Source: Clostridia bacterium
GTDB lineage: Bacteria; Bacillota; Clostridia; Oscillospirales; CAG-272
Direction: 5' to 3'
Assembly: GCA_017624795.1 (NCBI GenBank)
Contig: JAGAMJ010000009.1
Location: 1 to 6,536 of the forward strand
DNA: 6,536 nucleotides
Part shown: positions 1 through 6,456 of the stretch, piece after piece
Layout: every line of letters starts with the position of its first letter
Numbering within the stretch: the stretch's first letter is position 1
Position numbers and translations under genes: made by a program
Notes under the pieces: generated by a model
Told to the model about the DNA's origin: nothing
Databases searched by the model: none
Seen by the model: only the letters and a program-made list of their open reading frames with translations

Positions 1-1201
1 AGACCTCGTAGCCGTTTGCCTCGTACTGCTGTCTTAACTCCCAGCCGCCCTTAACGACGCACACCACGGCGCTGTTGCCGTTGGCGTTTTCGGTGGTGAC
101 GTAGTTCTGGTTATATTCCGCCTTTCTCGCAAGATAGTTCTTCATAAAGACGGGGTCGCTGATCAAGTTGGAGAAAACGAGCTTGTCGCCCTGCTTGGTC
201 AAAGCGGACGTCGTGCCGTTGATGTTGTCAAAGGAGTCACCGAAAATGGAGAACGCATCGGGGTTCAATATACATTCGCCATCAGCGCCGTCAAGGTCAA
301 AGTTCCAATAATGGAGCGTTTCCGAATCAATACCCTCTGGGGCGTACAGGAATTTGCCGTACTTATTCGACTCATTCAATGCCGCGAACAGATTGTAGTA
401 ATTTTCATCGTAGATCGAACCGTTTTTCAGGTCTGCCACGGTATATCCGAACTTTTCGATCTCTTCGGTCTTAACACAAACGTAGGTGTATTCACCAATG
501 GTCGTGTTGTTGGGAACGGCAAAACGCTCACCGCTATAAACAACGCCTTTGAGGAAAGCATCGTTGACATATTTGGAGATCAGGATCGCTTCGTCGTTCA
601 ATTGCGTTTCAAGCGATTTGATCCACTTGTTCTGTATGTAATTCTGGTATCTGCTGTAACCGCTGAGGTACAGAATATCGACCTGATGGTCGGGCGCTGT
701 GGGGTATTTGAGCTCGGGGATACCGTACTCATTGATCACGGTTTCGTCCTCGACTGCCGTTTGTGTTTTATTGGCAGAGCCGCCCTCCGCGCTCTTTGCA
801 AGCGCCTCTTCCAGCTTGCCGTAGTATTCCGCCTCGGTGAAATACTTGATGTTGAGCTTGGTCTTAAACTTGACCTTGGTGATCTTGTTGATCGCCTGGT
901 TGATGCGAACCAATTGAGAAAGCGCAGTCTTTTGCTCCTCGGAAAGTGCGGCAAGCTGTGCTTTTTCTGTGTCGGAAAGCTTGCTTTCGTCCTTTTCGGG
1001 ATCAAGACCTGCGTTTGCCAGATCGCTGACCTGTGCGATCACGGGGTTTTCTGTGATCACCCACATATTCAGCGTGGTGGTCAAACGGGACGCCTTGTCG
1101 TTAATGTTGTCGATGATATCTCCATCATTACCGCTGCAAGATGTCAGTACTGATGCCACCATCAGTAATCCAAGCACCAGGCAAATGATCTTTTTCATCA
1201 T
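1..1201 (-). CDS. Extracellular solute-binding-type lipoprotein, 3' end cut off by window edge
   Basis: The frame is open from ATG at 1201 to the left edge, giving 400 residues with no stop, so the C-terminus is missing. The N-terminus is a lipoprotein signal: MMKK, a hydrophobic stretch (residues 5-20), then the lipobox LTSC with the lipidated cysteine at 22. The mature protein should be anchored to the outer face of the membrane. Residues 41-51 (TTTLNMWVITE), 101-127 (NKIT, then FKTKL, then EAEYY) and 173-193 (QVDILYLSGYSRY, then NKW) resemble solute-binding proteins of ABC importers common in Oscillospiraceae; FAVPNNTTIGEYTY further on also fits. The ligand cannot be read from the sequence. 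Residues 66-99 are a charged, probably helical segment that seems inserted relative to relatives as I recall them. The start has a good ribosome site (AAGGGAGG at 1210-1217, 8 bases away); ATG at 1198 is a possible alternative. It has its own promoter at 1250-1278. No permease or ATPase gene is visible; these could lie to the left. Family assignment is from memory of motifs. Confidence 0.85.
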   Translation of the reverse strand, partial: MMKKIICLVLGLLMVASVLTSCSGNDGDIIDNINDKASRLTTTLNMWVITENPVIAQVSDLANAGLDPEKDESKLSDTEKAQLAALSEEQKTALSQLVRINQAINKITKVKFKTKLNIKYFTEAEYYGKLEEALAKSAEGGSANKTQTAVEDETVINEYGIPELKYPTAPDHQVDILYLSGYSRYQNYIQNKWIKSLETQLNDEAILISKYVNDAFLKGVVYSGERFAVPNNTTIGEYTYVCVKTEEIEKFGYTVADLKNGSIYDENYYNLFAALNESNKYGKFLYAPEGIDSETLHYWNFDLDGADGECILNPDAFSIFGDSFDNINGTTSALTKQGDKLVFSNLISDPVFMKNYLARKAEYNQNYVTTENANGNSAVVCVVKGGWELRQQYEANGYEV

Positions 1202-1249
1202 ATTCGGAACCTCCCTTCCCTCGCGTGGGAACATAATATAACATTATAC

Positions 1250-1278
1250 ATTTTACACGAAATCAGTTTAACTGTCAA
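1250..1278 (-). promoter_or_regulatory. Sigma-A promoter of the lipoprotein gene
   Basis: On the minus strand the -35 box TTGACA (1273-1278) is a perfect consensus. A 17-base spacer (1256-1272) leads to the -10 box TAAAAT (1250-1255), five of six matches. Transcription would start near 1243, leaving a leader of about 40 bases that contains the ribosome site. A perfect TATAAT also occurs at 1243-1248, but it is 24 bases from the -35 box, too far to pair with it. The site lies in AT-rich DNA between rpoD and the lipoprotein, so the lipoprotein is probably transcribed independently of the rpoD operon. Confidence 0.8.
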
Positions 1279-1283
1279 GTCCT

Positions 1284-1336
1284 GCCTTCCCCACGTTCCG
1301 CCGCTCAAAGCGGCACACGACTCGAATTCGGGAAGC
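1284..1336. repeat. GC-rich inverted repeat between rpoD and the lipoprotein promoter
   Basis: A perfect 6-bp stem with a 3-base loop lies at 1300-1314 (GCCGCT, CAA, AGCGGC). It is enclosed by a second pair of arms, CTTCCC at 1286-1291 and GGGAAG at 1330-1335. Neither strand has a T-run after it, so it is not a standard intrinsic terminator. It sits just upstream of the lipoprotein -35 box and downstream of rpoD. It could be a weak terminator of the rpoD transcript, an RNA processing hairpin, or a protein-binding site; the sequence does not decide. Confidence 0.4.
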
Positions 1337-1410
1337 ACAAGCAGTTACTTTTCACCAAGTTTGCAAGACAACATTCTGCAAAGCAAACAGTAAAATCGTG
1401 AATTTGCTAT

Positions 1411-1448
1411 AATTATCGCGTTTTGTTTTGTGCAAAATTACGATAATT
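1411..1448 (-). repeat. AT-rich hairpin just after the rpoD stop codon
   Basis: AATTATCG (1411-1418) and CGATAATT (1441-1448) are perfect 8-base inverted arms, with a second inner pair TTTTG/CAAAA (1421-1425 with 1433-1437) and a 7-base loop. The minus-strand transcript would reach it 10 bases after the rpoD stop. It is the nearest stem to the end of rpoD and may mark its 3' end, but it is weak, has internal loops, and is followed by AUAGCAAAUUC rather than a U-run. It is therefore listed as a structure, not as a terminator. Confidence 0.4.
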
Positions 1449-1458
1449 GTAAATAATC

Positions 1459-2622
1459 TTAATCTAAAAATCCGCGCAAGTGACGGGCACGGCTGGGATG
1501 GCGCAATTTACGCAGCGCCTTGGATTCGATCTGACGAATACGCTCACGGGTGATGTCGAATTCCTTACCCACCTCCTCCAAGGTGCGGGTGCGTCCGTCA
1601 TACAGTCCAAAGCGCAGCTTGATCACGTGTGCTTCACGGGGCGTCAGGGTATTGAGCTCGCGCTCGATCATTTCACGCAGGATCGTTTGTGCCGCCTCGG
1701 CATCGGGGGAAGGCGTATCCTCGTCGGGAATAAAGTCACCAAGGTGGCTATCCTCCTCCTCGCCGATGGGCGTTTCCAAAGAAACGGGATCCAGTGCGAC
1801 CTTCATGATCTCGCGTACCTTTTCGGCGCTCATACCCATCTTCTCGCCGATCTCGGCAGGGGTGGGCTCACGGCCAAGCTCTTGCAGCATCTGGCGCTGA
1901 TAACGCGAAACCTTGTGAATGGTTTCGACCATATGTACGGGAATACGAATGGTGCGCGCCTGATCGGCGATGGCACGGGTGATCGCCTGACGGATCCACC
2001 AGGTCGCATAAGTAGAGAACTTATATCCCTTGGTGTAGTCAAACTTGTCCACTGCCTTCATCAGTCCCAGATTTCCCTCCTGGATCAGGTCAAGGAAGAA
2101 CATACCCTTGCCAACGTAGCGCTTGGCGATGCTGACCACAAGACGCAAATTTGCCTCGACCAGCTCGGTCTTAGCTTCCTCGTCGCCCTGTGCCATGCGC
2201 TCGGCAAGCTCCTTTTCGCGCTCACTGTCCAGAAGCGGCACCTTGCCGATCTCTTTGAGGTACATACGGACAGGGTCATCGACAGAAAGTCCCTCCTGCT
2301 CCAAAATACGTTCCATATTCTCGCCGCCGCCAAAACGCTCGACCTCGTTTTCGATCTCGTTCATTTCGGAATTGGAAATATCGCCGGGAAGCGAAACGCC
2401 GTTGTCCTCAAACGCCTCGTAAAGCTTTTCAAGACTGTCCATGTCAAAGTCCATGTGTTCCATGGCTTCGTCCAGATCGCTGCTGGAAAGGTCGCCCTTT
2501 TTCCCCTTTTCGATCAGGTCGTTGACGTTCAGCTTTTTTTCGATCTCGGCTGTTTTTTCGGTATTCGCTCCTTGAAGGGATTCCTTCTCGTTCATAGCTT
2601 CGATTTGTTCGGTTTTGCTCAT
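1459..2622 (-). CDS. rpoD: Primary RNA polymerase sigma factor RpoD (SigA)
   Basis: This is the housekeeping sigma-70 factor, which binds core RNA polymerase and directs it to -35/-10 promoters. The protein has 387 residues, a normal length for SigA of Gram-positive bacteria and shorter than E. coli RpoD because it lacks the large non-conserved insert. Region 1.1 lies at about 31-85, region 1.2 at 114-147 (DPVRMYLKEIGKVPLL), and region 2 at about 148-222, including DLIQEGNLGLMKAVDKFDY and YATWWIRQAITRAIADQ for -10 recognition and melting. Region 3 is at about 223-300 (PIGEEEDSHLGDF), and region 4 at 320-375 has the -35-reading helix-turn-helix (EEVGKEFDITRERIRQIE). The start at 2622 is set by GGAGG at 2632-2636, 9 bases upstream. 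It follows dnaG after 29 bases and is the last gene of the dgt-dnaG-rpoD cluster. No separate promoter was seen in the gap. Nothing essential is missing. Confidence 0.98.
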   Translation of the reverse strand: MSKTEQIEAMNEKESLQGANTEKTAEIEKKLNVNDLIEKGKKGDLSSSDLDEAMEHMDFDMDSLEKLYEAFEDNGVSLPGDISNSEMNEIENEVERFGGGENMERILEQEGLSVDDPVRMYLKEIGKVPLLDSEREKELAERMAQGDEEAKTELVEANLRLVVSIAKRYVGKGMFFLDLIQEGNLGLMKAVDKFDYTKGYKFSTYATWWIRQAITRAIADQARTIRIPVHMVETIHKVSRYQRQMLQELGREPTPAEIGEKMGMSAEKVREIMKVALDPVSLETPIGEEEDSHLGDFIPDEDTPSPDAEAAQTILREMIERELNTLTPREAHVIKLRFGLYDGRTRTLEEVGKEFDITRERIRQIESKALRKLRHPSRARHLRGFLD

Positions 2623-2651
2623 TTCAAACTTCCTCCGTTTTGTGTTCGGTT

Positions 2652-4424
2652 TTATTTTCTTTTGAACTCGGCGCGGCGACGTGCAAGCTCGCTTTGGAAA
2701 TCACCGTTTTGAAGCGCTTCGCGCTTTTCGCGCCTTTGCTTTAAGGTATCTGCGGCTGCTGACAGGACGTCGCTGCCGTTGTGCGTGAGAGCTTGCCGAT
2801 CCTGCTGTATGCGGACCAGACGCCCGATCTCATCGGGGCTGAACTGCTCGCCCAGCGCCGAGAAGACGAATCCGCCCTCGCTTTGCTCCATTTCAATGAT
2901 CGCCGTAAAGGCGCGTCTGTGAAAGTCGGTGAAGAAATCACTCGCTTCCACAGGTGTGTTTGCCGAGATCACCGCCTTGCGATGCTCGGGATAGAGTAGC
3001 AAAAGTCCCAAGACGATCTCCTCTGCGGCGGCAGCCGCAGGATCCTTTGCGGCATCGGGATTGATGCGGTCCCCAAAGCTCCTTGCAGACATCATCGCAT
3101 CTCTGCTTTCCTTTTTCTTCTGCTCTCTTGCGGCGCTTGCCCGATTGCGCTTGACGTCGTTTGCAAGCCCCTCCGCCGAGATGCCGAGCCGCTTTGCGGC
3201 GGCATCGATATACAGCTCGCGCTCAACACCCGAACCAACCGCGGCAATGATCGCCGCCAGCTCTCTTGCCGCGCGGATCTTGCCCTCGACCTGCGTGACA
3301 TCGTTGTGCGCCAGCACGCTGTCCATCTTAAAATCAAACCCTGTGCTGCCCTGTTCGATGATCGAACGGAAGGCGTCCGCGCCGTACTGCTTCAAGTACT
3401 CGTCCGCGTCCTTTGCGCCCGTCAGCTTCAAAACACGCACTTCAAGCCCGACCTGATCGAGCAGCGCCATCGCCTTGTGCGTCGCTTTCTGCCCCGCCGC
3501 GTCACTGTCGTAATTGATCAGCACCCGCTTGGTGTAACGGGCAAGCAGTCTTGCGTGCTCGGACGTAATGGCAGTACCGAGCGTTGCCACGGCGTTTTCA
3601 AAGCCCGCCGCCTGCAAAGCGATGGCGTCCATCGCGCCCTCGCACAGGATCATCTGCTCGGCGCAGTGATTTTTGGCATAATTCATACCGAATAAGATGC
3701 GGCTTTTTTTGAAGGCGGGGGTATCCGAGGTGTTCATATATTTATTGGGCGTCGCGGCGTCCAGCGCACGAGCGCTGAATGCGACCACGTTACCCGCCGC
3801 GTCGATCACGGGGATCACCACGCGCTCGCGGAACAGGTCAAAAAGCTTGCCCGTTTTTTGCGATCTGCCGCAAAGGAAGGCGGTGATCAGCTCCTCCTCG
3901 GTGTAGCCGAGCTTGCGCATATGCTGCGTCAGCAGCCCGAAATTGTTGGGCGCATAACCAAACCCAAAGCGCTTGATGGTAACGGGCGAAAACTGACGCT
4001 TCTCGGTCAGATACCGCATTCCCTCTTGCCCAAGAACGGGATCGAACAGGCAATTCCGAAAGAATTTTGCCGCCTCCATATTCATTTCATAGACACGTTT
4101 GCGGCTGACCTTATCTTTTTCCATGTAACTACTGTCATTCGGGATCGTGATCCCTGCCCGTGCCGCCAGAAATTCAAGCGAGCCGACGTAATCCAGATTT
4201 TCCATTTTCTGAATAAAGGTGATCACGTCGCCGCCCGCACCGCAGCCAAAGCAATAAAAGCTTTTCGTCGCGGGGAAAACGGTAAACGAGGGAGTCTTTT
4301 CGCCGTGAAAGGGGCAAAGACCGTTTCGGTTCGAGCCCGCGCGCTTCAACGTGACGTAAGAGCCGATCACGTCCTCGATATCACAGCGATAGCGGATCTC
4401 TTCAATAATATCCTTTGGGATCAT
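2652..4424 (-). CDS. dnaG: DNA primase DnaG
   Basis: DnaG synthesises the short RNA primers for leading- and lagging-strand replication, working with the replicative helicase at the fork. With the start chosen here it has 590 residues, typical for the family. The N-terminal zinc domain shows Cys37, His40, Cys58 and Cys61 (CPFH, then CFGC). The RNA-polymerase-like core includes RERVVIPVID (about 199-208). The TOPRIM part carries the metal-binding acidic residues: Glu262 in CEGAMD, Asp306 and Asp308 in YDSDAAG, and Asp339 and Asp341 in KDADEYL. After a charged, alanine-rich linker (about 425-470), the C-terminal region (470-590) would be the helicase-binding domain. The start is ATG at 4424, not the in-frame GTG at 4436: the GTG lies inside the ribosome site, and the ATG gives the usual MIPKDIIEEI beginning and an ATGA overlap with dgt. 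rpoD follows 29 bases later. All catalytic residues are present. Confidence 0.97.
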   Translation of the reverse strand: MIPKDIIEEIRYRCDIEDVIGSYVTLKRAGSNRNGLCPFHGEKTPSFTVFPATKSFYCFGCGAGGDVITFIQKMENLDYVGSLEFLAARAGITIPNDSSYMEKDKVSRKRVYEMNMEAAKFFRNCLFDPVLGQEGMRYLTEKRQFSPVTIKRFGFGYAPNNFGLLTQHMRKLGYTEEELITAFLCGRSQKTGKLFDLFRERVVIPVIDAAGNVVAFSARALDAATPNKYMNTSDTPAFKKSRILFGMNYAKNHCAEQMILCEGAMDAIALQAAGFENAVATLGTAITSEHARLLARYTKRVLINYDSDAAGQKATHKAMALLDQVGLEVRVLKLTGAKDADEYLKQYGADAFRSIIEQGSTGFDFKMDSVLAHNDVTQVEGKIRAARELAAIIAAVGSGVERELYIDAAAKRLGISAEGLANDVKRNRASAAREQKKKESRDAMMSARSFGDRINPDAAKDPAAAAAEEIVLGLLLLYPEHRKAVISANTPVEASDFFTDFHRRAFTAIIEMEQSEGGFVFSALGEQFSPDEIGRLVRIQQDRQALTHNGSDVLSAAADTLKQRREKREALQNGDFQSELARRRAEFKRK

Positions 4425-5431
4425 TTCACACGCCACCTTTCCGGAATAAAGATGTCGCGATACAGCTCGATGGCATAGCGATCGGTCATTCCTGACAGAT
4501 AGTCACAAACAGCACGCCCGACAGATTCCCTGCTGATCGTTTCGCGGTAGTCGGCGGGCATTTTTTCAGGATGCTCGACAAAATAGGTAAACAGCTGCGC
4601 CAGCATATCCTTTGCCTTGACCTCCTCGACCTTGGCGATGGAGTCGCGGTAAACTCTGGCGAACAGGAATTCGCGCAGGGCGTCGGTCGCCTGCTGAATG
4701 TCGGGCTCCATCTCGATCCTGGGCGATCCTTCGCTTGCGCGAACGATAGAGCTGACCATAGTATTGATGCGCTCGCCGTGCTTTTCGCCCAAAACGGCAC
4801 GCAGATCCGCGGGGATCTCGTCCTGGCACAAAATGCCTGCCCGCAGGGCATCGTCAATGTCGTGATTGATGTAGGCGATACGGTCAGCAAAGCGGATCAC
4901 AGCACCCTCCAACGTAACGGGCATTTCTTTTCCCGTGTGGCAGGCAATTCCGTTTCGGACCTCGAACGTGAGATTCAGTCCCTCGCCGTCATTTTCCAGC
5001 TTTTCAACCACGCGAACACCTTGTGTGTTGTGGGAAAAATCGGGGGAAAACAGCTTGCGCATCACCGCCTCACCCGCGTGTCCGAAGGGGGTGTGCCCCA
5101 GATCGTGCCCCAAGGCGATCGCCTCGGTCAGATCCTCGTTGAGGCGGAGCGCACGCGCGACGGTGCGCGCGATCTGCGTGACTTCAAGCGTGTGCGTCAG
5201 GCGCGTGCGGTAATGGTCGCCCGCGGGCGCTAAAAAGACCTGCGTTTTATACATCAGGCGGCGAAAGGCCTGGCTATGTATGATGCGATCCCGATCCCGT
5301 TGGAATTCGGTGCGTATGGTGCAGGGCGTGCAGGGCTTTTCCCTGCCCCTTGTGTGCGCGGTACGAAACGCGAATTCGGAAAGCTCCCGTTCCTCGCGCT
5401 CGGCAAAAAACGCTTGCACATCTAACATCAT
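4421..5431 (-). CDS. dgt: dGTPase-like HD-domain triphosphohydrolase
   Basis: Enzymes of this family remove triphosphate from dGTP (and in some members other dNTPs), giving the deoxynucleoside and PPPi, which adjusts cytoplasmic dNTP pools. The 336-residue protein has the full HD metal site: His80 in RTRLTHTLEV, His109-Asp110 in GHDLGHTPFGH, and Asp183 in RFADRIAYINHDIDD. The N-terminal IIHSQAFRRLMYKTQVF segment (50-66) is also typical. It is shorter than E. coli Dgt (about 500 residues) and fits the compact Gram-positive 'dGTP triphosphohydrolase-like' group, whose exact substrate varies and cannot be read here. The start is ATG at 5431, with a second ATG at 5428; the ribosome site AAAGGTGG (5438-5445) is 6 or 9 bases away respectively, so either is possible. 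The stop codon TGA overlaps the dnaG start as ATGA, implying translational coupling. It heads the dgt-dnaG-rpoD cluster and has a weak promoter candidate at 5464-5491. Confidence 0.93.
   Translation of the reverse strand: MMLDVQAFFAEREERELSEFAFRTAHTRGREKPCTPCTIRTEFQRDRDRIIHSQAFRRLMYKTQVFLAPAGDHYRTRLTHTLEVTQIARTVARALRLNEDLTEAIALGHDLGHTPFGHAGEAVMRKLFSPDFSHNTQGVRVVEKLENDGEGLNLTFEVRNGIACHTGKEMPVTLEGAVIRFADRIAYINHDIDDALRAGILCQDEIPADLRAVLGEKHGERINTMVSSIVRASEGSPRIEMEPDIQQATDALREFLFARVYRDSIAKVEEVKAKDMLAQLFTYFVEHPEKMPADYRETISRESVGRAVCDYLSGMTDRYAIELYRDIFIPERWRVK
4433..4440 (-). promoter_or_regulatory. Ribosome binding site that fixes the dnaG start
   Basis: The minus strand reads AAAGGTGG here, 8 bases before ATG at 4424. 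The in-frame GTG at 4434-4436 falls within this motif and so cannot be its start codon. The site lies inside the last codons of the upstream dGTPase-like gene. The same block, GGAAAGGTGG, precedes the start of that gene (5438-5447). Confidence 0.75.
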
Positions 5432-5463
5432 AGGACACCACCTTTCCCCAAAAATTTCGTTTC

Positions 5464-5491
5464 AAGATAAAATATACGCGCAAAAAATCAA
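5464..5491 (-). promoter_or_regulatory. Candidate weak promoter of the dgt-dnaG-rpoD operon
   Basis: On the minus strand TTGATT (5486-5491, four of six -35 matches) and TATCTT (5464-5469, four of six -10 matches) are separated by 16 bases. The site lies between the transporter terminator and the dgt ribosome site, the expected place, and would give a leader of roughly 25 bases. The surrounding DNA is so AT-rich that chance matches are likely, so this is a candidate only. Confidence 0.35.
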
Positions 5492-5513
5492 AAACTCTTT
5501 TTTTCGGCAAAAA

Positions 5514-5555
5514 AATATTAAAAAAAGGAAAGAATTTAACTTCTTTCCCTTTTTT
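5514..5555 (-). terminator. Intrinsic terminator of the EamA transporter, possibly bidirectional
   Basis: The 8-base arms GGAAAGAA (5527-5534) and TTCTTTCC (5541-5548) are perfectly complementary around a 6-base loop. On the minus strand the stem is followed by seven T, then AATAT and another T-run ending near 5511, a strong U-tract. An A-run/T-run pair (5521-5526 with 5550-5555) extends the stem past one bulged base. On the plus strand the hairpin is likewise followed by T6 (5550-5555), so it could stop transcription both ways. The transporter stop codon (5536-5538) lies in the loop, so the hairpin uses the gene's last codons. Confidence 0.8.
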
Positions 5556-6441
5556 CATTCTTTTTAAGCAAGAGGGACTCTAATTCCCCGACGATGGCGG
5601 CTCCGATGACAAGCACCGCGCCGATCACGCCAAAAAAGCCGAGCTTTTCGCGGAAAATGAGCGCTGACAGCACGATCGCCACCACGGGATCCAGATAGCT
5701 GTAAAGCGACACCGAAAAAGCAGGCAGACGCCCCACGGAATAAAAATACAGTCCGAACGCGACGCCCGTGTGCAAAATGCCTACGGCAAAAAGGCAAAGC
5801 AGTGTTACGGCATCAAAGGAACGGGGCTCGCTTCGCTCAAAGATCAGGGTATACGGCAGCAAAAACGCCGCCGCGATCAGCAGCTGCACCACGGTACAGT
5901 CCTTGGACGGGATCTCGCGCATCGTTTTGGTCGTCAAGGTCACGCTTGCGTAAAAGATCGCGGCGATCGACGCAAACAGAACACAGCGGAGCTGACCGCC
6001 CCCCATATCCGTGCCGACGCCCGATACACACGCAGCGCCCACAAACGCCGCGAGCACGCAGATCACCTTCACGGGCGTAAGACGCTCCCCCATAAAGATG
6101 CCTGCCACAAGCGTCACCAGAACGGGCGCCAGATAATAGCAGATGACCGCCGTTGAAACAGAATAGCGGTACGCCTCAAACAGGCACACCCAATTCAGCC
6201 CCAAAAACACGCCCGAAAGCACAAGCTTGATCCCGTTTCGCCGAATGGCGGTGAGATCCGGCTTTTGCCGACAGATGGGATACAGGATCAGCAGGAGTAA
6301 CGCGCCAAGCACGCCGCGCGCAAAGGCAAGCATGCCAGACGGCAAGGCGATATAGCGTCGAAACACACCAAGCGTTCCCCACAAAAAAGCGGCAAGGATC
6401 ACCGCCACGGTGCCGTTCGGCGACTTTCTGTTTTCTTCCAT
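5536..6441 (-). CDS. EamA/DMT-superfamily membrane transporter
   Basis: This is a 301-residue integral membrane protein of the drug/metabolite transporter superfamily, whose members export or import small metabolites such as amino acids or nucleosides. It shows about ten hydrophobic segments, roughly at 11-30, 35-55, 71-90, 97-117, 122-140, 150-170, 182-201, 210-233, 240-263 and 267-287. They form the two five-helix EamA repeats. Family marks include FLWGTLGV in helix 1, APVLVTLVAG followed by GERLTPVKVI at the end of the first repeat, and the matching DPVVAIVLSALIFREKLG in the second. The C-terminus is short, basic and cytoplasmic (KKNEKRERS). The start at 6441 has GAGG at 6449-6452, 7 bases away. 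It begins 15 bases after the stop of a gene entering from the right, so the two are probably cotranscribed, and it ends in its own terminator, separating it from dgt. The substrate cannot be inferred. Confidence 0.92.
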   Translation of the reverse strand: MEENRKSPNGTVAVILAAFLWGTLGVFRRYIALPSGMLAFARGVLGALLLLILYPICRQKPDLTAIRRNGIKLVLSGVFLGLNWVCLFEAYRYSVSTAVICYYLAPVLVTLVAGIFMGERLTPVKVICVLAAFVGAACVSGVGTDMGGGQLRCVLFASIAAIFYASVTLTTKTMREIPSKDCTVVQLLIAAAFLLPYTLIFERSEPRSFDAVTLLCLFAVGILHTGVAFGLYFYSVGRLPAFSVSLYSYLDPVVAIVLSALIFREKLGFFGVIGAVLVIGAAIVGELESLLLKKNEKRERS

Positions 6442-6456
6442 ATGTTTTCCTCTTTT

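Noticed and set aside
311..1153. A 280-codon plus-strand frame opposite the lipoprotein gene
   Set aside because: The minus-strand frame has a signal peptide, lipobox, ribosome site and promoter. The plus-strand product resembles no family and is a shadow.
2533..2541. An in-frame A-AAA-AAG slippery heptamer in rpoD at codons 28-30, like the dnaX frameshift site
   Set aside because: No upstream Shine-Dalgarno-like stimulator or downstream stem was evident, and the -1 frame ends after about 30 codons. Adjacent AAA and AAG lysine codons commonly create this sequence by chance.
1480..2712. A 410-codon open frame on the plus strand, exactly opposite rpoD
   Set aside because: The minus-strand rpoD is unmistakable. 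The plus-strand frame shows no recognisable domain and no ribosome site that I noted, and it is explained by the codon bias of rpoD, which keeps stops out of the opposite strand.
3704..3710. A run of seven A on the coding strand within dnaG, a possible slippage site
   Set aside because: It encodes the Lys-Lys of a conserved primase stretch (FKKSRILFG). Slippage would only truncate or garble the protein, and no alternative domain lies in the other frames.
4434..4436. GTG as the start codon of dnaG
   Set aside because: It lies inside the ribosome binding motif and adds four residues before the normal MIP start; ATG at 4424 has correct spacing.
4571..5233. A 220-codon plus-strand frame opposite the dGTPase-like gene
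   Set aside because: It lacks recognisable domains and is covered by a clear HD-family gene on the other strand; it is a codon-bias shadow.
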